A stretch of DNA of 64,000 nt from OM182 bacterium MED-G24 (lineage in GTDB: Bacteria; Pseudomonadota; Gammaproteobacteria; Pseudomonadales; Azotimanducaceae). Within the stretch, counting starts at the first letter, position 1. Each line of letters begins with the position of its first letter. Position numbers and translations under genes: made by a program. The notes under the pieces are model-generated. The model made no database searches and was not told where the DNA came from. It saw only the letters and a program-made list of their open reading frames with translations. The DNA lies in the NCBI GenBank assembly GCA_002457275.1, contig NTKD01000002.1:1-64000 (forward strand). The letters run 5' to 3'. Shown here piece after piece: positions 47,431 through 56,321 of the stretch.

Positions 47431-48279
47431 ATGCAGACTCGAGCTCTTCCAGCGGCATGTTTCGCCGCACTCGCGCTTCTTCTGGTGGAGCCGGTGGGAT
47501 ACGCCGACTTCGAATCAGCGTCGGCGGCCTACCAGCGTCAGGAATTCAACGCTGCATTCCAGGAGTTTCTGCAGCTCGCAAAGCAAGGAGATGCGCGATC
47601 GCAGACAGTGATCGCGATGATGTACAAGTATGGTGAATCGGTAGCCCAGGATTCGAGCGAGGCCGCGAACTGGTACGAAAAAGCCGCCGAACAAGGCTAT
47701 TCAATAGCCCAATATCACCTGGGCACCTTGTATAGTGAGGAACGAGGTGTCCCGCAGGATCGCGATGAAGCGATCCGTTGGCTGACACTGGCCTCTGAAG
47801 GTGGTTTCGAACGGGCAAACGATGCGCTGTTTGCGCTGAACGTGACCATCGAAACTACAACGGCGGTGAGTGATCCGACGATTCCCTGGTCGCAGAAATG
47901 GGACCTGAGTCTCCCACAAGAGGTCACCCCGGCGGCCGTCCAGCCGCGACCAGCCAATCCCACACAGAAGGCACTGCCCAGGCCCACGGAGTCCGGAACA
48001 TCCGAAGCATCGAAAATCAGGAACGAAGACGGATTTGGCGTACAGCTGGGCGCGTTTTCCCGCGTTCAGACCGCAGAGCAACTAGTGTCCGATCTGCGTT
48101 ATGCCGAGCCTGACCTGTTCGACCGTCCTGCAAGCATCGTCCCTCCGGAACCTGGCAACCGTGAAATCTATCGATTGCAGATCGGCGGAATGAACTCACG
48201 AACAGATGCAGATTCATTCTGCGCTACTCTCAAGGCACGTCATCCGCGTGCGGCTTGCATCGTGTTGCTCCCACGTTAA
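47431..48279 (+). CDS. Sel1-repeat and SPOR-domain periplasmic protein
   Basis: A signal peptide (AACFAALALLLVEPVGYA) is followed by Sel1-type helical repeats (ARSQTVIAMMYKYGESVAQD, ANWYEKAAEQGYSIAQYHLG, EAIRWLTLASEGGFERA). A Pro-rich linker and a C-terminal SPOR domain (GFGVQLGAFSRVQTAEQLVS to the end) come next. SPOR binds denuded peptidoglycan at septa, so the protein may act at cell division or on wall sites. TATAAT at 47418-47423 lies just upstream. If it is a real -10 box the transcript would be nearly leaderless. It diverges from the sigma operon. Confidence 0.82.
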   Translation: MQTRALPAACFAALALLLVEPVGYADFESASAAYQRQEFNAAFQEFLQLAKQGDARSQTVIAMMYKYGESVAQDSSEAANWYEKAAEQGYSIAQYHLGTLYSEERGVPQDRDEAIRWLTLASEGGFERANDALFALNVTIETTTAVSDPTIPWSQKWDLSLPQEVTPAAVQPRPANPTQKALPRPTESGTSEASKIRNEDGFGVQLGAFSRVQTAEQLVSDLRYAEPDLFDRPASIVPPEPGNREIYRLQIGGMNSRTDADSFCATLKARHPRAACIVLLPR

Positions 48280-48304
48280 TGCACGGCACGCACGCCGCCT
48301 CGGT

Positions 48305-48826
48305 ATGAGAACGCTGCCCCGACAAGCGCAACAACGACTGACCGCATTAGGGATTGAAAAACGACACTTTCAAGCGTGCAAAATGCCCTTCCAACCAGAA
48401 CAGAGCGTGGTCGACGCAGGTCTGGATATCTATGATCGGCCCGTTCAGATGTCACCAGGCACGTTGACCGCCTGGCAAAGGCTATCCTCCGCAGCCAAAG
48501 GGGAGGACGTCACAATCCAGCTTGTAAGTGCCTTTCGGTCTTTCGCATACCAATGTCAGATCATTGAGCGAAAACGTGAGCGCGGTCAGAGCATGGACGA
48601 AATTCTAAGAGTTTCGGCGATCCCCGGTTTCAGCGAGCACCACAGCGGCTGTGCGCTGGATCTGACCACTCCGGGACACCCACCTCTGGAAGAGAGCTTT
48701 GAACAAAGCGACGCCTTTGGATGGTTGTCCCGACAGGCCCACGAATTCGGTTTTACTCTCTCATATCCCCGAAACAACCCTCTCAATGTCGACTACGAAC
48801 CCTGGCATTGGTGCTGGCATCGATGA
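48305..48826 (+). CDS. M15-family D-alanyl-D-alanine carboxypeptidase-like protein
   Basis: This is a VanY/LdcB-type zinc peptidase. The substrate segment is VSAFRSFAYQCQII, the zinc His and Asp lie in PGFSEHHSGCALDLT, and the last zinc His is in YEPWHWCW. The inferred start at 48305 leaves no signal peptide, so it may act in the cytoplasm on recycled muropeptides, as LD-carboxypeptidases do. A longer upstream frame overlapping the Sel1-SPOR gene is unlikely. It starts 25 bases after that gene and is probably cotranscribed with it. Confidence 0.85.
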   Translation: MRTLPRQAQQRLTALGIEKRHFQACKMPFQPEQSVVDAGLDIYDRPVQMSPGTLTAWQRLSSAAKGEDVTIQLVSAFRSFAYQCQIIERKRERGQSMDEILRVSAIPGFSEHHSGCALDLTTPGHPPLEESFEQSDAFGWLSRQAHEFGFTLSYPRNNPLNVDYEPWHWCWHR

Positions 48827-48855
48827 GACCTAACGGAGAGCTTTCAATCCCCGCG

Positions 48856-49665
48856 CTAATCTCGATACGCATCATGGATCATTCGTAGATCCTCGCCTTC
48901 AGGACGACTGTTCCGTCGCCAATCACCCGAATCTCCGCGACACGGCACCGCATCCATCAGCACCCGTTCCGCGCCCTCCTTCACAGTCGCCGAAGAGGGG
49001 ATGTACCGGAGTGTCAGCCCACAGCGTCGTCGGTTCGTTGTATTGGGAAGAGAGCCATGGACCAGGGTACTGGCATGCAGTGAAATTTCACCAGCGCGAA
49101 GCAGGTTATCAACCGGCTCCCCAAGTTGCTCCGCGTCTGGGATTTCCTGCTGCAACGCCACCGCACCTTCAGCAGGCTGCCAGTCAACTTTACCGAGCCG
49201 ATGACTACCGGGGATAAACCGCATGGGTCCCATATCCTCCAATACGTCATCAATCGCCAACCAGGCGGTAACTGTGTCAGTAGGTCGAACAGGCCAGTAG
49301 GTCGCATCCTGATGCCAGGGTACACGGCGCTCGTCGCCTGGCACTTTGCAGAAGTAGTGCGACGTCCAGCACACAAAATCAGATCCGAGGAGGTCCTCTA
49401 CGTATCCCAGAATCGTGGGGTGCATTGCCAGGTCCCAGATGCCCTGACATCGATGGTGATAGCCCATGATGGCATATGCATTCCGACCATCCTTCATGCC
49501 CTGCATCGTCGAAAGCAATTCATCAAAGTACAACCGCGAAGCTGACGCTTCTTCCTGACTAAGTGCGGGTAGCGGCGATAGAAAACCGTCGCGATTGAAG
49601 TCGCTAATCTGAAAGGGCGTGAGATTCCGAGCGTTCGCTGGATCAGACTCTGTGAAACCTATCAT
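48856..49665 (-). CDS. Phytanoyl-CoA dioxygenase-like protein, second of three
   Basis: This Fe(II)/2-oxoglutarate oxygenase fold has an intact iron site, His-x-Asp in VPWHQDATYW, and a distal His in STLVHGSLPNTT. PMRFIPGSHRLGKVDW and the RRCGLTLRYIPS 2-oxoglutarate Arg region support it. Length 269. Such proteins hydroxylate many small molecules and the substrate cannot be told. It follows the histidine-phosphatase gene by 72 bases and may be the last gene of the mevalonate-kdsB operon. Confidence 0.85.
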   Translation of the reverse strand: MIGFTESDPANARNLTPFQISDFNRDGFLSPLPALSQEEASASRLYFDELLSTMQGMKDGRNAYAIMGYHHRCQGIWDLAMHPTILGYVEDLLGSDFVCWTSHYFCKVPGDERRVPWHQDATYWPVRPTDTVTAWLAIDDVLEDMGPMRFIPGSHRLGKVDWQPAEGAVALQQEIPDAEQLGEPVDNLLRAGEISLHASTLVHGSLPNTTNRRRCGLTLRYIPSSATVKEGAERVLMDAVPCRGDSGDWRRNSRPEGEDLRMIHDAYRD

Positions 49666-49737
49666 GTGATCGTGAACCTGAAAAATGCTGGCGAACGCAT
49701 CCTACCCCAGGTACAAAACAACATCACATGGACCAGT

Positions 49738-50358
49738 TCACGGCCTGATGTTCCAACCATCGACGACCCAACTGTCATCTCTGGGACCATGTCGAAAGAT
49801 GCCCACAGCCCCCGTCGACAATTTCGGGTGATGACGCCCCAGAAATCCTTCGAAGTCATCGGTGACATGTGGTGCAAATCGGGCGACGCCGTTGCTGGTG
49901 ACTACCAGCGCTACGTCGACACCTCCTTCAATCAACCCGTCAGCAAAACGGCGCCACTCGACGACAATGTCATCCGGGTCAACACGCCAGCCGGGAGGCA
50001 CCTCTGCGCGTTGATTCCATGCATCAATGGCTGCCTGTCCCACACGTGCCACAACATCCGATTCCGGTTGATTCTCGTCAGGGCCATAGTCAATTTCATC
50101 AAAACAATTCAGGGCTTCAGGTTCCCGGTCAACCCCGCAACGTTCGAGCGCGATCCTCGCCATTTCTCGAGTTCTCTGCAGCGTGGACGTAAACACACGA
50201 TCCGGCACCAGCGCCTGCTCCGCAAGGTAGTCCCCCAAACGGGCTGCCTGAGCCCTTCCACTCTCCACGAGCGGCAGGTCAGTTCTGGCACCAACTCGGG
50301 TTGGCACGTCATCTGGACCAAACGTATTGCCGTGACGGGCGATAACCAATGTGGTCAC
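49738..50358 (-). CDS. Histidine-phosphatase (PGM) family protein with altered second motif
   Basis: The catalytic RHG motif is present (VIARHGNTFG), with a two-part insertion before LPLVESGRAQAARLGDYL and FTSTLQRTREMA. The second motif, usually SHGG with the second active-site His, reads VVTSNGVARF here, so that His is replaced. It could use another residue or have a narrow role. The GTG start overlaps kdsB by four bases (GTGA), so it is translated with the operon. The substrate is unknown. Confidence 0.75.
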   Translation of the reverse strand: MTTLVIARHGNTFGPDDVPTRVGARTDLPLVESGRAQAARLGDYLAEQALVPDRVFTSTLQRTREMARIALERCGVDREPEALNCFDEIDYGPDENQPESDVVARVGQAAIDAWNQRAEVPPGWRVDPDDIVVEWRRFADGLIEGGVDVALVVTSNGVARFAPHVTDDFEGFLGRHHPKLSTGAVGIFRHGPRDDSWVVDGWNIRP

Positions 50359-51176
50359 GACAGCAACCGCTCGGCCCGCTTTACGTCGTCTGGACTATCA
50401 ACACCTGACATCGCGGGACGGCCTCGGTAGTCCACTTCAACGCAGTGAATCCGATAGCCATTTTCAATCAGGCGCAACTGCTCCAGCCCCTCCAATTGCT
50501 CATAGTGAGCTGGCTTCAACGAGACAAAGCCCTCCAACGCATCGCGGCGAAACCCGTAGAGACCGACATGACGCATCACCGGCGACAGGCCATCATCACC
50601 AACATCCGCACGCAACTGCTTTTCATTACGGACAGCCGGTAAAATCTGTTTGCTGAACCAGAGCGCTTCGCCGTTATTGGACACAACCACCGTGGTGCCC
50701 GAAAACGGCGTCACCTTCTTTTGCTCGCGCATAAGATCCAGCTCATGCCATCGCAACCTGACTACGGGCGTTGCGACATCAGCAACACTGTCCTCAAGTC
50801 CCAGGATCAGACCAGAGACGAAGTCCGCGGGCGTCAGCGGCGCATCTCCCTGCAGATTGACCACATAGTCGGCAGCATCGTCTTTGGCTCTTAGCGCTTC
50901 GCGTGCTCGGTCGGTCCCTGTAGGACAATGCTCCGGGGTCATCACCACATCTACAGATCGTTCATGGCAGTGTTCACTGATACGCTCATCGTCCGTCGCC
51001 ACCAACACGTCAACCCGGTGACTCGGGCGTGTGAACATCACTTCTTCAGCGGCACTTCTTGCAATATCAACCACCCGGGACAACATACTCTGACCGGCAA
51101 TCTCTACGAGCGGCTTGCCTGGGAGGCGCGTCGAACCCCAACGTGCCGGCACCACAATCAATGTCTCTGTTGTCAT
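50355..51176 (-). CDS. kdsB: CMP-KDO synthetase
   Basis: KdsB activates KDO for the inner core of lipopolysaccharide. VVPARWGSTRLPGKPLVEIAG, VDVVMTPEHCPTGTDR, VVNLQGDAPL, RHVGLYGFRRDAL, EQLEGLEQLRLIENGYRI and the C-terminal SGVDSPDDVKR match the family. At 273 residues it is somewhat longer than usual. It lies inside the mevalonate operon, ten bases after idi, which is an unusual place for it. Confidence 0.92.
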   Translation of the reverse strand: MTTETLIVVPARWGSTRLPGKPLVEIAGQSMLSRVVDIARSAAEEVMFTRPSHRVDVLVATDDERISEHCHERSVDVVMTPEHCPTGTDRAREALRAKDDAADYVVNLQGDAPLTPADFVSGLILGLEDSVADVATPVVRLRWHELDLMREQKKVTPFSGTTVVVSNNGEALWFSKQILPAVRNEKQLRADVGDDGLSPVMRHVGLYGFRRDALEGFVSLKPAHYEQLEGLEQLRLIENGYRIHCVEVDYRGRPAMSGVDSPDDVKRAERLLS

Positions 51177-51186
51177 TGATCCGTCA

Positions 51187-51753
51187 TCAACCTGTGGGAA
51201 GGTGTTCGGGGAATTCCTGTGTCAACCGCGTCCATTCCATCCTAAGCCACGGTGTGAACTCATCAGGCTTCGCCGCAAGTACGTAGGTCAGCTCCGCTGC
51301 GCTCAGCAATCGCACCTCAGAAATTTCGTTGGTATTTGGCTGAAGCGACGCCATATCGACATCGCCAACCCATACCGAACAGAGTTCATGTTCAGATCCC
51401 ACGTCGGAAAATGACGCCTGATAGATGAACTTGTAGACGCACTGTACTTGTGCGGCAACTCCAAGCTCCTGATGCATACGACGTTGTACCGCTTCAGACA
51501 TCACCTCACCCATTCGAGGATGTGAGCAGCAGGCATTGGACCAAAATCCCGGCCAGAGCCGCTTCGCCGGACTACGCCGCTGCAACAACACCTCGCCATC
51601 TTTGGTAAACAGGAAAACAGAAAACGCACGATGCAGTACACCGTCACCTTCATGGCAAGCTAGCTTGCTTTGAGACCCGATCTCCCGGTCCTCCTCATCG
51701 ACCAGGATCAGTGCCTCCTGGTCCGAAGACACCACCGGCATGAGCTCTGTCAT
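51187..51753 (-). CDS. idi: Isopentenyl-diphosphate delta-isomerase, type I
   Basis: Idi interconverts IPP and DMAPP, a step that is required when IPP comes from mevalonate. It is a Nudix-fold enzyme with the catalytic Cys in SNACCSHPRMGE, the Glu in HELCSVW, and LHRAFSVFLF. Length 188. Its ATG overlaps the stop of the HMGR-mevalonate kinase gene (ATGA). Confidence 0.94.
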   Translation of the reverse strand: MTELMPVVSSDQEALILVDEEDREIGSQSKLACHEGDGVLHRAFSVFLFTKDGEVLLQRRSPAKRLWPGFWSNACCSHPRMGEVMSEAVQRRMHQELGVAAQVQCVYKFIYQASFSDVGSEHELCSVWVGDVDMASLQPNTNEISEVRLLSAAELTYVLAAKPDEFTPWLRMEWTRLTQEFPEHLPTG

Positions 51754-54011
51754 ACCGTCACCTGCAAGGCCTGATACCCTGCGCGCGCCAGAGAACCAGC
51801 AACATTGACACCGTGCGCATCGTCTTCACAAAGGCAAACCACCGAACCTCCTCCGCCGGCGCCTGTCAGCTTCGCGCCCAACGCACCCGCGGTTCGAGCC
51901 AGCTGAACCATTCGATCCAGCTCCGGACTGGAAACAGAGATGGCGTTCAGTAAACCGTGGTTCACCGTCATCATATCTCCCAGCGACCGATAGTCGCCTT
52001 CAGTGATAGCCGCAAGTCCCGTTTTAGCCACCATTTCGAAGTTATCGAAGAGCTGTTCGTACAGACTATGGTTCCTGCGCCATCGCTCACGTACACCCGC
52101 GACCATATCCACCGTCAAACTGGGCTGACCTGATATTCCAATCACCAGTTTCATGGGTTTTTCGAAATGAACCGCTTCGACTGTCGGATGCTCTCCTGAT
52201 CGAAACAGCAAGGGCTTGCCGAAAGTCGCTATCGTATTGTCAATGCCTGAAGGCGTCCCATGCGCCGCTTTCTCGCAGCGGAACGCCATCGCATTCACCT
52301 CATCGTCGCTGAGTCCTAGGCGAAAATGCTGATCGACGCCACGTATCACCGCTACTGCAATGGCCGCGGATCCACCAAGCCCCATCGCCGCAGGAATATT
52401 CGGTTGTACATGCACAAGGAAGCGCTTGCCAGCGACACCCAGTTCTTCAAACACACCAGAGACCGCAGACCACCAGATTGAATTGGTATGCTCCAGCTGC
52501 CCATCAATATCCCATGCGGGAACATGAATCTCCGGCGGTGAATCTGAGTCCATAACCTCTGCGATGACCGCATCAGGGATCGGGACGGCGATCGCCGGAC
52601 GACCATAGACCACCGCATGCTCGCCCAAAAGAATGACTTTCCCAAAGGATCTAGCAATGGTCTTGCCGGACGAAGGCGACTGATATTTCCCTGATTTTCG
52701 ACTTTCACCGCGTGCGGACGACACGTCACCGTCAAGCTCAGTCATTATCACTCGGGCCGCTTCAACCTTGATATCATTCTGCTCAATCAGTCGCGACACG
52801 ACTTCTTCGAAAAGTTCCTGAGGGACCCCCGCTGACAGGGCAACGCTGCGCGCATGCAGTGACATATGACCCTTTTGAATCCCCACCGTGGACAATGCGC
52901 GCACTGCCGCGAAGTTCTGTGTAAGACCGACGCTCGCCATCACCTCAGCGAGTTCCTTCGCGCTGGGCGCACCCAGCATTCGGTGCGCTATGTTCGCGGA
53001 TGCATTGGCGCGCAGTGATCCGCCCTGCGTGCCTACCTTCAACGGAATCTCAATCTCGCCCCGGAGGTCTCCATTGTTTGTGACATGCCATCGGGTCAAG
53101 GCAGTGTAGCGGCCACTCCGACTCGCGTAGGCATGTGCGGACGCCTCGATGGCTCGCCAGTCGTTCCCTGTCGCAATCGCAACAGAGTCAATGCCATTCA
53201 TGATGCCTTTGTTATGCGTCGCGGCACGATAGGGATCAATGCTCGCGAACTGGGACGCAAGAACAATCCCGTCACGGACTTCCTCTCCGGTGTAGCCCTT
53301 GCCAGAAAGTTGATCCGTTGGCACCGTGACCGATCCCCGGACCAGAGCGCGATCGGTGAGATTGGAGAGTATTCGAAGGAAAACCCGTCCTCCCGTCAGC
53401 GCTTCTATGTCAGGCGCGATTTCCTCACACATTGTATTAATGATGTTGGCGCCCATCGCGTCACAGGTATCGACAAGCAGATGAACTACCAGCATCTGCG
53501 GGTTATCGGGTGAACGCGGAAATGTGCGGACTTCAATATCGTGTGCACCACCACCCCGCGCGACCATGTTCGGGTGCAACGCGTTGAGTTTCGAGAGCAA
53601 CTCCGCTTTGCTCGCAAGCACCTGAAGCTCGCCATTCTCGAGGTCCGGCGGATTCACCACCTGAACCTGACCAATCAAAAGGGACTCGTCCGCCGTTGCG
53701 GTCATACCGCCACCGGAAGAGAAGGTCTTCGCCGCAGACGACAGCGCAGCAACAATCGACGGCTCTTCAACCACCAATGGAATCAGATAGTCACGATCAT
53801 TGATCACGAAATTAAGACCGACACCCATGGGCAAGCCCATGACACCCACCACGTTCTCGATCATCTTGTCCGCGAGTTCAGGTACCAGGACATGATCACT
53901 GGCGGACAGTGACTTGGCATCGTCATCAGCCAGCCAGCCATGTCGACGGATTACCTCCAGACGTTCTTCTACAGACAGCTTGTAGAATCCGGGGAATCTG
54001 GCCTTGCTCAT
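51750..54011 (-). CDS. Fused HMG-CoA reductase (class II) and mevalonate kinase
   Basis: One 753-residue frame encodes two successive enzymes of the mevalonate pathway. Residues 1 to about 427 are a class II HMG-CoA reductase. Glu83 in PLVVEEPS, Lys268 in HNKGIMNG, Asp284 in TGNDWRA and His382 in KGHMSLHAR match the Pseudomonas mevalonii catalytic residues almost number for number. After a polar linker (about 428-450) comes a complete GHMP mevalonate kinase (451-753): FGKVILLGEHAVVYGRPA, the ATP loop PAAMGLGGSAA, SGIDNTIATFG with the catalytic Asp, and KLTGAGGGGSVV. Codons run continuously with no internal stop. It overlaps the preceding kinase gene and idi by four bases each. Confidence 0.93.
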   Translation of the reverse strand: MSKARFPGFYKLSVEERLEVIRRHGWLADDDAKSLSASDHVLVPELADKMIENVVGVMGLPMGVGLNFVINDRDYLIPLVVEEPSIVAALSSAAKTFSSGGGMTATADESLLIGQVQVVNPPDLENGELQVLASKAELLSKLNALHPNMVARGGGAHDIEVRTFPRSPDNPQMLVVHLLVDTCDAMGANIINTMCEEIAPDIEALTGGRVFLRILSNLTDRALVRGSVTVPTDQLSGKGYTGEEVRDGIVLASQFASIDPYRAATHNKGIMNGIDSVAIATGNDWRAIEASAHAYASRSGRYTALTRWHVTNNGDLRGEIEIPLKVGTQGGSLRANASANIAHRMLGAPSAKELAEVMASVGLTQNFAAVRALSTVGIQKGHMSLHARSVALSAGVPQELFEEVVSRLIEQNDIKVEAARVIMTELDGDVSSARGESRKSGKYQSPSSGKTIARSFGKVILLGEHAVVYGRPAIAVPIPDAVIAEVMDSDSPPEIHVPAWDIDGQLEHTNSIWWSAVSGVFEELGVAGKRFLVHVQPNIPAAMGLGGSAAIAVAVIRGVDQHFRLGLSDDEVNAMAFRCEKAAHGTPSGIDNTIATFGKPLLFRSGEHPTVEAVHFEKPMKLVIGISGQPSLTVDMVAGVRERWRRNHSLYEQLFDNFEMVAKTGLAAITEGDYRSLGDMMTVNHGLLNAISVSSPELDRMVQLARTAGALGAKLTGAGGGGSVVCLCEDDAHGVNVAGSLARAGYQALQVTV

Positions 54012-54970
54012 TCTGTTTCCTGCATAAATCGATCGGTGGACACCAGATCGGCTCGGAAGCCGGTGGCAGCCAGCATCTCGTTCAGTTCTTTAAGGTGATC
54101 AGCATCCGTCGCCACAACCATGCCGAAGTCCCCCCCTCCCGCACCAGACGGCTTATAGACGCCACCTGACCGCGTTACGAGGTCGCGTAATTCTACGTGA
54201 ATGTCGGTGTAGAATCCCGTCGAGCGCTCGCTGAGCGCATTCAGGCAACTGTCCATCTCGGCAATGCCTCGTCGAAACGCGTCTTCACCGATACCAGGCC
54301 GGCTCAGATCTGTCGCAATGGGAATGAGCGGGTGCATCAAGGCTTTGTATTGCCCTGGATCTGACACCTTGAATTGCTGCATACGATCCAGATAACTAAC
54401 AGTGCCGGCGCCCCGTCCCGTCCACACGAATCCGAAGGCCAGGCCTGATGGTAGCCGGGCTGTCACGGGTTCCTCAGCTATTCGAAAACGCACCAGGTCA
54501 TCCAGCACAGCCACCGTCACATCAGCGCCACTGCCAAGCCCGCCCTGAAACCGTTGATGGCAAGCCATCGCGAGCACAAGGTACTCGTACTGGGACCAAT
54601 TCGCTGGTTTTGGGAACAGCGCCTTAAGTAAGGCTACCGTCAACGCCGCACTTCCACCCAGCCCCAGCTTTGTGACCTCATGGTAAACCTCGGTCTTGGT
54701 AAAGAAGGCGCGCGTGTCCAGACATAACCCTCCCTCTGGCTCGGTAAAGGACAGATTCCGACGGCTGAGTTCGTCGCAAACAGACTTGACCAGCGGGATC
54801 TCATGGTAGGGCAACGCGAGATCCCGATCCGCCCGCGTCCGCCAGTCGTCGCCTTCCTCACGCGAGACGATGGCTCGCTGGGACACTGGCATGACCAGTG
54901 CCGGCGCGCCCTCCATGACGGCGTATTCGCCTGAGAGGAACAGTTTTCCAGGTGCAGACGACAGGATCAC
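54008..54970 (-). CDS. GHMP kinase, probable phosphomevalonate kinase
   Basis: This GHMP kinase has SAPGKLFLSGEYAVMEGAPA, the ATP loop KLGLGGSAALTVALL, a GGLGSGADVTVAV segment and the C-terminal SGAGGGDFGMVV. The neighbours supply mevalonate kinase and mevalonate diphosphate decarboxylase, so phosphomevalonate kinase is the missing step and the best call. It has 320 residues. The start is GTG 54970. A hairpin with an AGGCGG-like ribosome site in its loop lies directly upstream. Confidence 0.8.
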   Translation of the reverse strand: MILSSAPGKLFLSGEYAVMEGAPALVMPVSQRAIVSREEGDDWRTRADRDLALPYHEIPLVKSVCDELSRRNLSFTEPEGGLCLDTRAFFTKTEVYHEVTKLGLGGSAALTVALLKALFPKPANWSQYEYLVLAMACHQRFQGGLGSGADVTVAVLDDLVRFRIAEEPVTARLPSGLAFGFVWTGRGAGTVSYLDRMQQFKVSDPGQYKALMHPLIPIATDLSRPGIGEDAFRRGIAEMDSCLNALSERSTGFYTDIHVELRDLVTRSGGVYKPSGAGGGDFGMVVATDADHLKELNEMLAATGFRADLVSTDRFMQETE

Positions 54971-54971
54971 T

Positions 54972-54988
54972 GGCGCCCGCCTGGCGCC
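54972..54988 (-). promoter_or_regulatory. Hairpin over the ribosome site of the phosphomevalonate kinase gene
   Basis: GGCGCC, five bases, GGCGCC forms a six-pair stem directly before the GTG start. The only SD-like bases (AGGCGG) lie in and beside its loop. Upstream, the 82-base gap and the end of mvaD carry four ACTYACC heptamers (plus-strand positions 54994, 55024, 55036 and 55051). It could tune translation of the kinase, which is the one gene in the operon not overlapping the gene before it. Confidence 0.35.
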
Positions 54989-55052
54989 GATGCACTCACC
55001 GCCAGACCGTTCGCCGCCAGCACACTTACCAGTTCACTCACCACCCGAATAC

Positions 55053-56024
55053 TCACCGCCATTGCACCGCTGGTTCACCACCGATTCCAGACTCAATGAC
55101 CGTCCTCACCCCCGACAACGAGTGCAATTCGTCGCGGCACTGATGGGCATCATCTCGATGACAGACGACTTTCACCTGGGGACCAGCGTCGATGGTGTAG
55201 AACACACGACGTCCCTCTTCGCGCCATCGTTCAACTGTTTGCACGACCACCAGTGTACCGGGATTCCAGTAAAAGATAGGAGGGCTTGACCCCATAATGG
55301 TGGCATGCATGTTGAGGCAACTCCGGACACTGACGTTAGCCAGACCGTCGAAGTCAGATGCCTCAATCGACCGAAGGGCCTCCGCCATATCGGCCGGATG
55401 CCGATCAACCCAACTCTGATAGAAAGGTGAAGAGTCCGCGGTCCTACGCATCGCGTCCGTGGACCCAACAGACTTTTCGGCTGAGTCCGTTACGGCAATA
55501 AACACGGTCAGTGGCCATTTGTTCGGGTCAACCTCGATCGGCTTCGCCGCACCATCTCCCTCAAGCTCAATCGCAACAAAGCCCCCAAACACAGAACGAG
55601 CGGCAGAGCCGGATCCCAGGCGTGCGAGACGTGATACATCCGATCCGTCCAGCCCCATATCAAAGAGCGCATTGCTACCTATCGCCAGCGCCGCAAAACC
55701 TGAAGCCGACGAAGCGAGTCCAGCGCCGGTCGGAAAATCGTTGGTCGACTCAACCTTTACAGGCCCCATAAAGGGGTAGATTTGACGGCCTCGATCTAGG
55801 AAAGATGAAATTCGATCGACCCCTGGTCCGGAACTCTCACCATTCAACGAAATCTGGTCCCTGAGTCCCGGTTTCGCACGTGTTATCAACGTGGTTGTCG
55901 TCAACGCTGCGAGACTGATCGACAGAGAACCCGTCGCCGGCAGGTTGGCTTCCTCATCCGCCTTGCCCCAGTACTTGACCAGCGCCACGTTGGCATTGGT
56001 CTGAACGCGAACCGTATCACCCAC
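55053..56024 (-). CDS. mvaD: Mevalonate diphosphate decarboxylase
   Basis: MvaD converts mevalonate diphosphate to isopentenyl diphosphate. ANVALVKYWGKADEEANLPA, SLSISL, TGAGLASSASGFAALA, GSGSAARSVFGGF and the catalytic Asp in YTIDAGPQVKV distinguish it from other GHMP proteins. Length 323, GTG start at 56024. It is the first gene of the leftward mevalonate operon. Confidence 0.94.
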   Translation of the reverse strand: MGDTVRVQTNANVALVKYWGKADEEANLPATGSLSISLAALTTTTLITRAKPGLRDQISLNGESSGPGVDRISSFLDRGRQIYPFMGPVKVESTNDFPTGAGLASSASGFAALAIGSNALFDMGLDGSDVSRLARLGSGSAARSVFGGFVAIELEGDGAAKPIEVDPNKWPLTVFIAVTDSAEKSVGSTDAMRRTADSSPFYQSWVDRHPADMAEALRSIEASDFDGLANVSVRSCLNMHATIMGSSPPIFYWNPGTLVVVQTVERWREEGRRVFYTIDAGPQVKVVCHRDDAHQCRDELHSLSGVRTVIESGIGGEPAVQWR

Positions 56025-56321
56025 GTCTGTTCATCCGAGGCATCCATTCCATGTCGAGTTTCTTGTATATCTTGTGTATCTGCAAAAGCACTTTGGGTGA
56101 CCCGCACCAGAGACATGAACAGGCGTGTTCTTCCGCTCGTGTTCTTCCGCTATTGTACGGGAGCATCTGATCATTCCGAAATAACACGGATCAGTTCCCA
56201 TACCTTTTGTCGCCAGCATCGCTCCCGTACACTCACTGCACTTTTATTTTCACTTCATTTTCATTTGGACCTGCTACTGCAAGTTCACTCCAACGTTTAC
56301 CTTCACTGAGACGAGACCGCA
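56025..56321. promoter_or_regulatory. Divergent control region of the mevalonate operon and ispA
   Basis: The 297-base gap separates mvaD (leftward) from ispA (rightward). On the minus strand TACAAT (56152-56157) is a good -10 box, though its -35 region is weak. It is followed at once by two perfect copies of a 14-mer. The mvaD leader would be about 115 bases long. On the ispA side the sequence is T-rich (56240-56275). I see no obvious ORF. Confidence 0.45.
56124..56151. repeat. Perfect tandem 14-mer, candidate operator
   Basis: CGTGTTCTTCCGCT is repeated exactly at 56124-56137 and 56138-56151. It abuts the probable -10 box of the mevalonate operon, so the expected transcription start falls inside it. 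A regulator binding site or an RNA leader element would both fit. Confidence 0.6.
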
